Below are positions 1-9,455 of a DNA stretch of 64,000 bases, piece after piece (positions within the stretch are counted from its first letter, which is position 1; every line of letters begins with the position of its first letter). Made by a program: the position numbers and the translations under genes. Under the pieces are notes generated by a model that ran no database searches, had not been told where the DNA came from, and saw only the letters and a list, made by a program, of their open reading frames with translations. Source of the stretch: Streptomyces sp. NBC_00102 (GTDB lineage Bacteria; Actinomycetota; Actinomycetes; Streptomycetales; Streptomycetaceae); contig NZ_JAPEMC010000001.1 in NCBI RefSeq assembly GCF_026343115.1, positions 806,001 to 870,000 on the forward strand, in the 5' to 3' direction.

Positions 1-222
1 CGACATGTTGACGATGACGTTCTCGCCGGCCGGACGCAGGTCGGTGGCGTCGGCGCCGCCGTACCCGACGAGCCGCCACACGAAGCCGGGCGCGGTGTCG
101 GCGGTGGCGTTGACCGGTTCGAGCAGCTCGACGAACGGCGCGATGCGGGGGTCGTCGAGGGGGTGGAGGAGCGTGGAGACGTTGAGCTGGGCGAGGTGGG
201 CGGCGCGCGGGGATGCGGTCAT
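1..222 (-). CDS. DUF3291 domain protein, N-terminal part (cut by window edge)
   Basis: The 74 visible residues begin at an ATG and run off the left edge. They carry the pattern typical of DUF3291 proteins: an early HLAQLNV strand, then LDDPRIAPFVELLEPVN, then APGFVWRL, and a terminal IVNMS. DUF3291 proteins have a ferredoxin-like fold related to small heme or antibiotic monooxygenases; their reaction is unknown. The gene starts 32 bp after the stop of the cysteine-rich HTH regulator on the same strand, so the two may be one operon. A TTGACA hexamer on this strand (253-258) lies over the regulator's stop codon in an unusually AT-rich patch and could give this gene its own promoter, but I see no good -10 at the right distance. 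Confidence 0.75.
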   Translation of the reverse strand, partial: MTASPRAAHLAQLNVSTLLHPLDDPRIAPFVELLEPVNATADTAPGFVWRLVGYGGADATDLRPAGENVIVNMS

Positions 223-254
223 AGCCTCATCCCAGCACGGTCCGCATTTCTATG

Positions 255-959
255 TCAATCGTCATTGTTTTTAGAATCTTCGACGATGACGCAGCACTCC
301 CCCGGCCGGGCGTCCATGCGGGCACGGACGGGACCGTCCGTACCGAGCAGCCCCTCCAGCAGCGCGAGGTTCATGCCGCAGACGAGCGGCGGATAGCGTT
401 CGGCGACCGCGTGGAAGGGACAGTTGCGCATGCGGACCACAGGGGCCGCCACCTCCGCACCCTCCGTACCCTCCGCACCCTCTTCGCCACCCACGCTTTC
501 GAGGCGGGGCTCGTAGCCGCGCGCGGCCAGCGCCTCCACGGCCCCCGCGAGGTCGCGGCAGGGCTGCGCCGTTCCGCGCAGCACCTCACCCCTGCGCCGG
601 GCGGCCGCGCGGAGCCCGGCGTCGAGGCCCGCCTCCTCGGCGGCCTCCGCGAGCAGTTCGGCGGCGGTGCGGTAGTCGCGGGCGGGCAACGAGACCTCGA
701 ACTCGGCGGACACCCGCGTGTACACCTTGGCGGGGCGGCCGGCCCCCGGCCCCGAGCGGCCCGTCAGCCTGCGACTGCCGCTCGCCAGCAGACCCGCCTC
801 GGTCAGCTTGTCCAGATGGTGCGCGGCCAGCGTGCGCGCCACTCCGGCCGCCTCGGCGGCCTCGTTGCGGCCGACCTCCCGGCCCTGCGCCGCCACGTAT
901 TCGTACAGGCGGCGGCGTACCGGGTCCTGCAGCATTGCGATCGCGTCGATGTGCTCCAC
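255..959 (-). CDS. Helix-turn-helix regulator with C-terminal cysteine cluster (SufR-like)
   Basis: A 234-residue ArsR/DeoR-type winged-helix regulator. The HTH lies at about residues 10-60 (DPVRRRLYEYVA, then ARTLAAHHLDKLTEAGLL). The C-terminal half has Cys134, Cys180 in NCPFH, Cys194 in CGMN and Cys222-Cys223 in GECCV. Similar cysteine spacing occurs in SufR-type repressors that hold an iron-sulfur cluster, so a redox- or Fe-S-sensing role is plausible but inferred. Residues 155-170 form a Gly/Glu-rich linker. The last codons (EDSKNNDD) use A/T-ending codons unlike the rest of the gene. It sits between an ArsR gene upstream and a DUF3291 gene downstream on the same strand. Confidence 0.85.
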   Translation of the reverse strand: MEHIDAIAMLQDPVRRRLYEYVAAQGREVGRNEAAEAAGVARTLAAHHLDKLTEAGLLASGSRRLTGRSGPGAGRPAKVYTRVSAEFEVSLPARDYRTAAELLAEAAEEAGLDAGLRAAARRRGEVLRGTAQPCRDLAGAVEALAARGYEPRLESVGGEEGAEGTEGAEVAAPVVRMRNCPFHAVAERYPPLVCGMNLALLEGLLGTDGPVRARMDARPGECCVIVEDSKNNDD

Positions 960-995
960 CCGGCCATTCTAGGAACAACGCAGGTTGGAGATAGA

Positions 996-1013
996 GGGCG
1001 GCGGAGGCCGCCC
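996..1013 (-). terminator. Possible terminator hairpin after the ArsR gene
   Basis: A perfect 7-bp GC stem (GGGCGGC and GCCGCCC) with loop GGAG lies just past the ArsR stop codon. There is no T-run, as is usual in Streptomyces. It could separate the ArsR transcript from the next gene on the same strand. Confidence 0.35.
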
Positions 1014-1028
1014 CCGGCCCGCCGAGCC

Positions 1029-1340
1029 CTACAGGACGGCGTCGAGCAGCCCCGGGAAGCGGGATTCGAGGTCCTCGCGGCGCAGGGTGAGCGCGCGTCG
1101 GCGACCCTGGGGGACATTACGGACGACGCCCGCCTCGCGCAGGATCTTCAGGTGGTGGGAGAGCGTCGACTTCGGGATGGGGCCCGAGTCCGGCTGGCAC
1201 TCCGCGACCTCCAGGGACCCGGCGGCGGCGAGGCGCCGCACGAGCTCCAGCCTCGCCGGATCACTCAGGGCGAAGAGGACCCCGGTCAACTCCAGCGCCG
1301 CGGCGTCCGGATGCGCGAGGTCCCGGGTCGATCCACTCAT
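1029..1340 (-). CDS. ArsR-family transcriptional regulator
   Basis: A compact 103-residue winged-helix protein of normal ArsR length. The DNA-binding region includes LSDPARLELVRRL and, as recognition helix, PKSTLSHHLKILREAGVV. No cysteine or histidine metal site of the classical ArsR/SmtB kind is visible, so the signal is probably not a heavy metal; the only Cys lies in VAECQPDSG. It is divergent from an MFS exporter, and the 109-bp gap holds two copies of an 18-bp operator-like element. The gene probably represses the exporter and itself until the exporter's substrate appears. Confidence 0.88.
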   Translation of the reverse strand: MSGSTRDLAHPDAAALELTGVLFALSDPARLELVRRLAAAGSLEVAECQPDSGPIPKSTLSHHLKILREAGVVRNVPQGRRRALTLRREDLESRFPGLLDAVL

Positions 1341-1366
1341 GGTGCGAGAGTACGGGAACCATCTCC

Positions 1367-1384
1367 GTTCGAAAATATTGGAAC
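1367..1384. promoter_or_regulatory. Operator copy 1 in the ArsR/MFS divergent promoter
   Basis: GTTCGAAAATATTGGAAC is an 18-bp imperfect palindrome with GTTC/GAAC arms and an AT-rich centre. It matches the second copy at 1414-1431 in 16 of 18 positions. AT-rich DNA is rare in this genome, which makes the pair stand out. It is the probable ArsR binding site. Confidence 0.7.
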
Positions 1385-1413
1385 CATGAGGCGCGGTGAA
1401 CTACGCTCCAACC

Positions 1414-1431
1414 GTTCGAGAATTTTGGAAC
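1414..1431. promoter_or_regulatory. Operator copy 2 in the ArsR/MFS divergent promoter
   Basis: GTTCGAGAATTTTGGAAC is the second copy of the element, 47 bp from the first start to start and 19 bp before the MFS start codon. Binding there would block the MFS transcript. Confidence 0.7.
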
Positions 1432-1449
1432 TAAATCGCTGGGGTCTCC

Positions 1450-2718
1450 ATGTCCACCGCTCCTCCCCCTGCTTCGGCACCCGCCGGCCGGAGCCCCCGC
1501 CTCTCCCGGGCAGGGGGTTTCTGGCTGCTGGCCACGACCCAGTTCACGCTGATGGCCGCCAGCAGCGCGCCCTCCCCGCTCTACTCCGAGTACGCCCGCG
1601 ACTGGGGTCTGTCGGCCACCGCGGTGACCATCGTCTTCGCCGTCTACGCCGTGGCCGTCCTGGCGGCCCTGCTGGTGGCCGGCGCCCTCTCGGACCACCT
1701 GGGCCGCCGTCCGGTGCTGATCGCCGCGCTCGTCGGCGAGGCGGCGGCGATGGTCGTGATGATGACCGCCGACGGGGTGGGCCAGCTGATCGTCGGCCGA
1801 GCCCTGCAGGGGCTGGCGACCGGCGCGGCGGCGGGCGCCATCAGCGCGGGGCTGATCGATCTGCAGCACCCGGGCTCCCGGCTCGGCGCGCTGCTGAACA
1901 GCGTCGGCACCACGGGGGGCATGGCGGTGGGCGCGCTGGCAGGTGGAGCGCTCACCCAGTACGCGCCCTCCCCGCACGTCGTCGTCTTCGCCCTGCTCGC
2001 GGCCGCCTCCCTGGCGCTGGCGGCCGCCGTGCCGCTGGTGCCCGAGACCTCCCCGCTGCGCCCCGGCGCGCTCGCCTCGCTCCGGCCACGGGTCTCCGTC
2101 CCGCACGCGGACCGCAGGGCGTTCCTGATCGCCGCGCCCTCGTTCACGGCGAGTTGGGCGATCGGTGGCCTCTACCTCTCCCTGGGCTCGTCGCTGACGG
2201 CGGACATCCTGCACACCGGCAACCACGTCGTGGCCGGGCTCGTGGTGGCTCTGCTCCCCGGCACCGCCGGACTCGCCTGCTACGCGCTCCGCGACATGGC
2301 CCCGCTGCCGATGATGCTCTCCGGCTCGGTGGCCCTGGCCGCCGGAACCCTGCTGACCCTGCCGGCCCTCCTCCTCCCGTCGATGCCGCTGCTGCTGGCC
2401 GCCACCGTCGTCGCCGGATTCGGCTTCGGCACCTCCTTCTTCGGCGGCTTCCGCATGCTGGCCCACACCGCCGCCCCTGAGCAGCGGGCCCTGTTGTTCG
2501 CCTCCGTCTACGTGATGTGCTACCTGGCCAACAGCGTCCCGGCCGTGGCCGCCGGTCTCGCCATCCCCGGGCTGGGGCTGCGCGAGACCGCGACCGGTTA
2601 CATCGGGGCGGTCGGCGCGCTGGCCCTGCTGTCGATCCCGTTCGGCATCGGCACCCTTCGGCGGGCCGGGGCAAAAGCGCCGGCCGCGGCTCCGCACGCC
2701 CCGGCCGGCGCCCGGTAG
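1450..2718 (+). CDS. MFS transporter (efflux type)
   Basis: A 422-residue integral membrane protein with about twelve hydrophobic segments. The MFS loop 2-3 motif appears as GALSDHLGRRPVLI (about residues 78-91), the hallmark of the superfamily. The start lies just after the second operator, and a Gly/Ala-rich basic tail follows the last helix. It is probably a drug or metabolite exporter controlled by the divergent ArsR regulator; the substrate cannot be read from the sequence. Confidence 0.88.
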   Translation: MSTAPPPASAPAGRSPRLSRAGGFWLLATTQFTLMAASSAPSPLYSEYARDWGLSATAVTIVFAVYAVAVLAALLVAGALSDHLGRRPVLIAALVGEAAAMVVMMTADGVGQLIVGRALQGLATGAAAGAISAGLIDLQHPGSRLGALLNSVGTTGGMAVGALAGGALTQYAPSPHVVVFALLAAASLALAAAVPLVPETSPLRPGALASLRPRVSVPHADRRAFLIAAPSFTASWAIGGLYLSLGSSLTADILHTGNHVVAGLVVALLPGTAGLACYALRDMAPLPMMLSGSVALAAGTLLTLPALLLPSMPLLLAATVVAGFGFGTSFFGGFRMLAHTAAPEQRALLFASVYVMCYLANSVPAVAAGLAIPGLGLRETATGYIGAVGALALLSIPFGIGTLRRAGAKAPAAAPHAPAGAR

Positions 2719-2747
2719 CCGCGGCCGACGGCCTTCCGTCGCCGCGG
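2719..2747. terminator. Terminator between MFS and glucarate dehydratase
   Basis: A 12-bp GC stem with one bulged base (CCGCGGCCGACGG against CCGTCGCCGCGG, loop CCTT) starts directly at the MFS stop codon, between two convergent genes. It is probably bidirectional. Confidence 0.6.
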
Positions 2748-2824
2748 AGCGACGCGGTCCGACCCCCCGTCGCGGCACGGGCCCCCTCGCGCAGACGGGA
2801 TCACCACGGGGCGCCGCGCCCGTG

Positions 2825-4123
2825 TCACCAGCGCGGGATCGCCGGGGTCACCCACTCCGGATCGGCCTTGCGCATCGCCGCCGCGTCGTCGCGGTCGCGC
2901 AGGGTGCCGTCGTCGTCCAGCCAGCGCCGGTGGAGGAGGGCCAGCCGGTCGCGGTCGAGTTCGACACCGAGGCCCGGCGCGTCGGAGACGGTGAGACCTC
3001 CGTCCTTGAACACGTGGCGGGCGGTGATGACGTCCTCGGTCTGCCAGGGGTAGTGGCTGTCGCAGGCGTAGTCGAGATTGGGCACGGTGGCGGCCACATG
3101 GGTCATCGCGGCGAGGCTGATGCCGAGGTGGGTGTTGGAGTGCATGGACAGGCCCACCCCGAACGTACGGCAGATCGCGGCGAGTTCGCGGGTGCGGTGC
3201 AGTCCGCCCCAGTAGTGGTGGTCGGAGAGGACGACCTGTACCGCGTCCTTCGCGAAGGCCTCGGGCAGTTCGGCGAGGGTGGTGACGCACATGTTGGTGG
3301 CGAGCGGTACGCCCGTTCCCGCCGACACCTCGGCCATCGCGGGCGTTCCGCTCGCAGGATCCTCCAAGTACTCCAGTACGCCGCCCAGTTCGCGGGCGAC
3401 CCGGAGCGAGGTCTCCACCGACCAGGCGCCGTTGGGGTCGAGCCGGAGCGGACGGCCGGGGAACGCCTCGGCCAGCGCGCGGATCGCGGCGATCTCCTCG
3501 TCGGGCGGGAAGACGCCGCCCTTGAGCTTGAAGGAGCCGAAGCCGTGGTCGCGGGCGAAGCGTTCGGCCTGGGCGACGACCCCGGCCGGATCGACCGCGG
3601 CGCCCCAGTCGTCCGTCTCGCCGCCCTCGGGGTGGGCCGCCCATCGGTAGAAGAGGTACGCGCTGTAGTCCACGACGTCGCGCACCTTGCCCCCGAGCAG
3701 GGCGTGCACGGGCAGGCCCAGCGACTTGCCGAGCGCGTCCAGACAGGCGACCTCGAAGCCGGAGACGACGGAGAGCCGGAGCTTGTCGGCCGTACGGACG
3801 CCCCGCAGGCCGCCCGCGTCGACCCCCTCCTCGCCGCCCCGGGTCTCGCCCGACGCACCGCAGACCTCCTCCGCGAGGGCGAAGAGGCCGTTCAGATCGC
3901 TGACCGAGCGACCCGGCAGCGCCAGGGCGAGCGGGCCCGCGAGATCCAGGTAGACGGAGTCGCCGTACGTCTCCCCGATGCCGGTCACGCCACCCTGGGT
4001 GACCACTTCCACGATGAGTCGCGGGGTGTAGGGCTGGTGCACGCCCTGGGTGTTCAGCAGCGGCGGGTCCGCTATGAGAATCGGGGTGAGCCGGACGTCC
4101 TCGATCAACAACGCTGTATCCAT
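2825..4123 (-). CDS. gudD: Glucarate dehydratase (enolase superfamily)
   Basis: A 432-residue member of the mandelate racemase/enolase superfamily that dehydrates D-glucarate (or L-idarate) to 5-keto-4-deoxyglucarate. Diagnostic motifs are the KxK base pair in SFKLKGG (Lys199, Lys201), metal ligands Asp229 in LDPNGAW, Glu254 in EDP and Asn277 in TNMCVT, and the Asp-His dyad SDHHYWGG (Asp301) and MHSNTHLGISL (His328). Length and motif order fit GudD. No aldarate transporter or downstream aldolase lies next to it, so the rest of the pathway must be elsewhere. It ends convergently with the MFS gene. Confidence 0.9.
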   Translation of the reverse strand: MDTALLIEDVRLTPILIADPPLLNTQGVHQPYTPRLIVEVVTQGGVTGIGETYGDSVYLDLAGPLALALPGRSVSDLNGLFALAEEVCGASGETRGGEEGVDAGGLRGVRTADKLRLSVVSGFEVACLDALGKSLGLPVHALLGGKVRDVVDYSAYLFYRWAAHPEGGETDDWGAAVDPAGVVAQAERFARDHGFGSFKLKGGVFPPDEEIAAIRALAEAFPGRPLRLDPNGAWSVETSLRVARELGGVLEYLEDPASGTPAMAEVSAGTGVPLATNMCVTTLAELPEAFAKDAVQVVLSDHHYWGGLHRTRELAAICRTFGVGLSMHSNTHLGISLAAMTHVAATVPNLDYACDSHYPWQTEDVITARHVFKDGGLTVSDAPGLGVELDRDRLALLHRRWLDDDGTLRDRDDAAAMRKADPEWVTPAIPRW

Positions 4124-4241
4124 ACGTGAACTCTATTCAGGGATACGTCCGGACGCCAGGGTGGACCCGGCTTCGTCGCCCGGGCCGACGCGGACTCCCC
4201 CGCACTTCGTCCCCGCCGATTCGAGCCACTCACTGGACGAC

Positions 4242-4259
4242 ATACCGACTGGTCGGCAT
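4242..4259. promoter_or_regulatory. TetR-type operator upstream of the APH/acyl-CoA dehydrogenase pair
   Basis: ATACCGACTGGTCGGCAT is an 18-bp near-perfect palindrome 39 bp before the start codon. The same core, CATACCGACYGGT, occurs upstream of the SDR/acyl-CoA ligase operon (15903-15920, opposite strand) and of the molybdopterin oxidoreductase (42261-42280). It is likely bound by a TetR-family repressor. Confidence 0.6.
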
Positions 4260-4298
4260 CATGGGCACGTTCCGTCCACCACCCCGGAGGTGCGCGTC

Positions 4299-5321
4299 AT
4301 GAGTTCAGTCCCCCCGCCAGGACTCGACCCCGTCCTGCTGCGCGGCCATCTCGACCGTGAGCGGCCGGGACTGGTGAGCGGACCGCTCGAAGCGCGGCTC
4401 GTCGAGGGCGGCCGGTCGAACCTGACGTACACCGTCACCGACTCCGTCCGCACCTGGGTGGTCCGCAGACCGCCGCTGGGACATGTGCTCGCCACCGCGC
4501 ACGACATGAAGCGCGAGCACCGGGTGATCGACGCCCTGCACCCGACCGCGGTGCCGGTGCCGGAGGCGGTACTCCTCTGCGAGGACGACTCCGTCATCGG
4601 GGCGCCGTTCTACGTCATGGAGTACGTGGAGGGCACCCCCTTCCGTACCGCCGAGCAGCTCGCCCCGCTCGGCGCCGAGCGGACCCGGCAGGTGGTGCTG
4701 GGACTGGTGGACACCCTGGTCGACCTGCACGCCGTGGACCCGGCGGCCGTCGGACTGGGCGACTTCGGACACCCCGAGGGATTCCTCGACCGACAGCTGA
4801 GGCGCTGGGGCAAGCAGCTGGACGCCTCGCGCAACCGCGAACTGGCCGGCATCGACGAACTCCACGCCGGCCTCGGCCGCGCACTGCCCGACTCGCCCGC
4901 ACCGACCGTGGTGCACGGCGACTACCGCCTGGACAACGTGCTGATCGGCGCCGACGACTCCGTCAAGGCCGTGCTCGACTGGGAGATGTCCACCCTCGGC
5001 GACCCGCTCACCGACCTCGGGCTGCTGGTGATGTACAGCTCCGACCTGGGGCTTCCCCGGTCGCCGGTCTCCACGACGAGCGGCGCCCCGGGCCACCCCT
5101 CCCCCGCCGAGCTGATCGAGCGCTACGCCGCCCGCTCCGGCCGGGACGCCTCGGCCATCTCCTGGTACACCGCGTTCGCGTGGTTCAAGCTCGCCGTGAT
5201 CCTGGAGGGCATCCACTACCGCTACACCCTCGGCCAGACGGTCGGCGCGGGCTTCGACCGCATCGGCGAACTCGTCCCCCTCTTCATCGAGCACGGCCTC
5301 ACCACCTTCCAGGAAGGCTGA
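4299..5321 (+). CDS. Phosphotransferase family protein (APH/ACAD10 N-domain-like)
   Basis: A 340-residue aminoglycoside-phosphotransferase-fold kinase. The catalytic loop VVHGDYRLDNVLI and the metal-binding segment VLDWEMSTLGDPLTDLG are intact. The ATG at 4299 has a GGAGG 8 bp upstream; a longer in-frame extension has no such site. It is followed 8 bp later by an acyl-CoA dehydrogenase. This is the pairing found fused in eukaryotic ACAD10/11, where the kinase phosphorylates a hydroxyacyl-CoA and the dehydrogenase-like domain eliminates phosphate. The pair is therefore a good candidate for catabolism of 4-hydroxy fatty acids; that role is inferred from the animal enzymes. Confidence 0.88.
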   Translation: MSSVPPPGLDPVLLRGHLDRERPGLVSGPLEARLVEGGRSNLTYTVTDSVRTWVVRRPPLGHVLATAHDMKREHRVIDALHPTAVPVPEAVLLCEDDSVIGAPFYVMEYVEGTPFRTAEQLAPLGAERTRQVVLGLVDTLVDLHAVDPAAVGLGDFGHPEGFLDRQLRRWGKQLDASRNRELAGIDELHAGLGRALPDSPAPTVVHGDYRLDNVLIGADDSVKAVLDWEMSTLGDPLTDLGLLVMYSSDLGLPRSPVSTTSGAPGHPSPAELIERYAARSGRDASAISWYTAFAWFKLAVILEGIHYRYTLGQTVGAGFDRIGELVPLFIEHGLTTFQEG

Positions 5322-5329
5322 TCACCCGC

Positions 5330-6544
5330 ATGGACTTCGCATTCGACGCCCGTACCGAGGAGCTGCGCACCAGGCTGCTCGCCTTCATGGACGAGCACGT
5401 CCACCCCGCGGAGAAAACCGCCGAGGAGCAGCGCGCCCTGCTCGCCTCGCCGTGGGAGACCCCGCCGGTGGTGGCGGAGCTCAAGGCCGAGGCGCGCCGC
5501 CAGGGCCTGTGGAACCTCTTCCTCCCCGACGCCGAGCACGGTGCCGGGCTGACCAACCTCCAGTACGCGCCCCTCGCCGAAATCACCGGCCGCTCGCCGC
5601 AGTTGGCGCCGACCGCGCTGAACTGCGCGGCGCCGGACACCGGGAACATGGAGGTGCTCCACCAGTTCGGTACGGATGCCCAGAAGAAGCAGTGGCTGGA
5701 GCCCCTGCTCGCGGGCGAGATCCGTTCCGGTTTCGCCATGACGGAACCCGAGGTGGCCTCCTCCGACGCGACCAACATCGAGACCCGGATCACGCGCGAC
5801 GGCGACGAGTACGTCGTCAACGGCCGCAAGTGGTACATCTCCGGGGCGATGAACCCGGACTGCGCGATCTTCATCGTGATGGGCAAGACCGACCCGGACG
5901 GCGAGGACATCCGCCGCCAGCAGTCGATGATCCTGGTCCCGCGCGACACCCCGGGACTCGAAGTGCGCCGCGCCATGCGGGTGTACGGGTACGAGGACCA
6001 CTGGCACGGCGGGCACGCCGAACTCGTCTTCACCGACGTCCGCGTGCCGGTGGCCAACCTGATCGGCGAGGAGGGCGGCGGCTTCGGCATCGCCCAGGCG
6101 CGCCTCGGCCCGGGGCGCATCCACCACTGCATGCGACTGATCGGCATGGCGGAGCGCGCGATCGAGCTGATGTGCCGCCGCGCCGTCTCCCGTACGGCCT
6201 TCGGGAAGCCGCTCGCCCAGCAGGGCGTGGTGCAGAACTGGATCGCGGACGCCCGGGTCACCGTCGAGCAACTGCGGCTGCTGGTGCTGAAGACGGCGTG
6301 GCTGATGGACACCGTGGGCAACCGGGGAGCGCACACCGAGATCCAGGCCATCAAGATCGCGACGCCCCGGGCGGTGCTCGGCATCCTCGACGACGCGGTC
6401 CAGCTGCACGGCGCCGGAGGCGTGAGCCAGGACTTCCCGCTCGCCGAACTGTGGGCGTCCGCACGGACGTTGCGCCTGGCGGACGGGCCGGACGAGGTGC
6501 ACCAGCGGTCGCTGGCGCGGCGGGAGATCAAGAAGTACCTCTGA
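5330..6544 (+). CDS. Acyl-CoA dehydrogenase family protein (ACAD10/11 type)
   Basis: A 404-residue flavoprotein of the acyl-CoA dehydrogenase fold. Visible signatures are FAMTEPEVASSDATNI, KWYISGA and the C-terminal GGVSQDFPLAELW. The DGPDEVHQ segment near the end holds the glutamate at the usual catalytic-base position. The start lies 8 bp after the kinase stop with an AGGAAGG upstream, so the two are translationally close and probably form one operon under the palindrome at 4242. In the proposed ACAD10/11 scheme it acts on the phosphorylated acyl-CoA made by the kinase. Confidence 0.9.
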   Translation: MDFAFDARTEELRTRLLAFMDEHVHPAEKTAEEQRALLASPWETPPVVAELKAEARRQGLWNLFLPDAEHGAGLTNLQYAPLAEITGRSPQLAPTALNCAAPDTGNMEVLHQFGTDAQKKQWLEPLLAGEIRSGFAMTEPEVASSDATNIETRITRDGDEYVVNGRKWYISGAMNPDCAIFIVMGKTDPDGEDIRRQQSMILVPRDTPGLEVRRAMRVYGYEDHWHGGHAELVFTDVRVPVANLIGEEGGGFGIAQARLGPGRIHHCMRLIGMAERAIELMCRRAVSRTAFGKPLAQQGVVQNWIADARVTVEQLRLLVLKTAWLMDTVGNRGAHTEIQAIKIATPRAVLGILDDAVQLHGAGGVSQDFPLAELWASARTLRLADGPDEVHQRSLARREIKKYL

Positions 6545-6670
6545 CGGTACGGACGACGGGGCCGGGGTGCGGGTGGGAAGGCCCCCGCACGCCGGCCTCC
6601 TCACCGGCGCGGCCCTGCCGGACCGGGAATGCGGGTGCTCCGCCGGAGTGGGCCGTGCGAGCATCGGCGG

Positions 6671-7396
6671 GTGACCGATGACGAGGGACTGTTTCACGCG
6701 CGACTGATCGGCGAGCGGCTCGACCGGGTGGCCACGGAGCTGCGCCCGCGCTCCGACGACGGACCCTCGCTGCTCCGCCTCCGGCTGCACATGGACGGAC
6801 TCGGCCCCGTCCTGTTCGGTGCCGCCGGGACCGGCTTGTCGCTGCGCGCCGAACCGGACGCCGGCACGGAGCACGGCGACGTCCGGTGGACGGAGGACCC
6901 GCCGGAGCTCCCGCTGACCCGGTTCACCGGTCAGCGCGTCCGCTCGGTGCGCGAACTCCGCCACGGGGGCGGCGCGGCCGGGGCCCCGATCGGCGTCACG
7001 CTCCAGTTCCCCGGCGGGAGCGTCCACCTGCTCGGGTCCGACGGCGAGCTCCTCGTCCTGGAGCAGCTCCCGGAAGCGGACGCTGCCGGAGCCCGTGTGC
7101 ACGAGGACGTGACCCTCGCGCGGGTGGTGATGACCTGCCAGGAGAGCCCGTCGCAGTGGGACGCGTGGACGACAGGGGGCCAGTACCTCTATCTGCGGTA
7201 CCGGCACGGCTCGGGAACCGTAGAACAGTTCCCGAGCGAGGACACGGACACGTGGGGCGACGAGGGATCGTGGCTCTGGACCGACTGGGAGGACGGAACC
7301 CCGAGCGGCTGCATCGAGCTGGAGGATTTCCTCGCCATGGCCGGTCTGCGGCTGGCGCCCGGCGTCGAGGTCCCGCCGCGGTACCGTCCCGGCTGA
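6671..7396 (+). CDS. Hypothetical protein, Trp-rich C-terminal half
   Basis: I do not recognise this family. The product of about 241 residues is soluble, acidic and without signal peptide or membrane segment. It begins with a charged helix (VTDDEGLFHARLIGERLDRVATEL). The C-terminal half carries a Trp/Tyr/Asp-rich stretch (GGQYLYLRYRHG, WGDEGSWLWTDWEDG) followed by CIELEDFLAM. The GTG at 6671 was chosen because the upstream extension is Arg/Cys-rich and unlike protein; no strong ribosome binding site is visible for either start. It is followed convergently by the aminopeptidase. Confidence 0.65.
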   Translation: MTDDEGLFHARLIGERLDRVATELRPRSDDGPSLLRLRLHMDGLGPVLFGAAGTGLSLRAEPDAGTEHGDVRWTEDPPELPLTRFTGQRVRSVRELRHGGGAAGAPIGVTLQFPGGSVHLLGSDGELLVLEQLPEADAAGARVHEDVTLARVVMTCQESPSQWDAWTTGGQYLYLRYRHGSGTVEQFPSEDTDTWGDEGSWLWTDWEDGTPSGCIELEDFLAMAGLRLAPGVEVPPRYRPG

Positions 7397-7403
7397 CCGC
7401 GGA

Positions 7404-7451
7404 CACGGCGGGGCACGGGCCCGGAAGAGCAGGGCGCCCCGCCCGGCCGTG
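7404..7451. terminator. Possible bidirectional terminator
   Basis: An 8-bp perfect arm pair (GGCGGGGC and GCCCCGCC) extended by CACGG/CCGTG with a small bulge, in the gap between two convergent genes. The loop is about 20 nt. Confidence 0.35.
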
Positions 7452-7500
7452 ACCGGAACGAGGCGCCGCAGGGGCTCTCGGGATGCCCCGGGTGGAACCG

Positions 7501-8997
<1,497 letters not shown>

Positions 8998-9039
8998 TCA
9001 GCCAGTTAGCCGTACACGGTCAAGAGCGGGAACCGGACA

Positions 9040-9053
9040 TGACCGTTCGGTCA
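9040..9053. promoter_or_regulatory. Inverted repeat TGACCG-TT-CGGTCA
   Basis: A perfect 6-bp inverted repeat with a 2-bp centre in the aminopeptidase/sugar-importer gap. A similar TGACCG-N3-CGGTCA sits in front of phoD at 30116. It is a possible operator of a TetR- or GntR-type regulator. Confidence 0.4.
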
Positions 9054-9083
9054 ACGGACGTCGCAGGCAGAGGCGTTACGTGG

Positions 9084-9143
9084 CTCCACCACCGGTCGCG
9101 GCGGGCGGCCCAGCACCCCTCCACCACCGGTCGCGGCGGGCGG
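9084..9143. repeat. Two exact copies of a 25-bp direct repeat
   Basis: Copies at 9084-9108 and 9119-9143, 35 bp apart start to start. Each begins CTCCACCACCGGTCG. It could be a regulator array or a slippage product; it lies about 310 bp before the importer operon. Confidence 0.8.
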
Positions 9144-9455
9144 TCCCGCGCTCCCCCGCCGCCCCGGCCGGCACCCACCGGCTCACCCGTGCGGACCCCG
9201 CTCCGTGTCGCTGCCCGGCGTGCTCGCGGTCGGCTGCGAAGGTACGGCGAGAGTTTCGACCGGATGCCCCCGGTGTGGCGCCGGGCGCCGCGCCGTCGTG
9301 TCCGTAACCGCCCGCGATCCGGGGCCCCGCCCCTCCGCGTCGCTCCGAGTCGGCCCGGTGGACGCCGGACCGCCGCCGGGTGCGTCGCGCACGGGCCGGG
9401 GGCGTACCCGGCGGGCCGGCCGTCCGGCTCGTACCGCCTCGGCAGAAGGGCACGC

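Noticed and set aside
2598..3644. 348-codon frame overlapping the glucarate dehydratase gene in another phase
   Set aside because: Glucarate dehydratase has all catalytic residues in its own frame; this one is Arg/Gly/Pro filler.
7201..7230. Possible frameshift joining the hypothetical gene to a downstream frame
   Set aside because: The reading frame is continuous to its stop with consistent codon bias; no second frame shows protein-like features.
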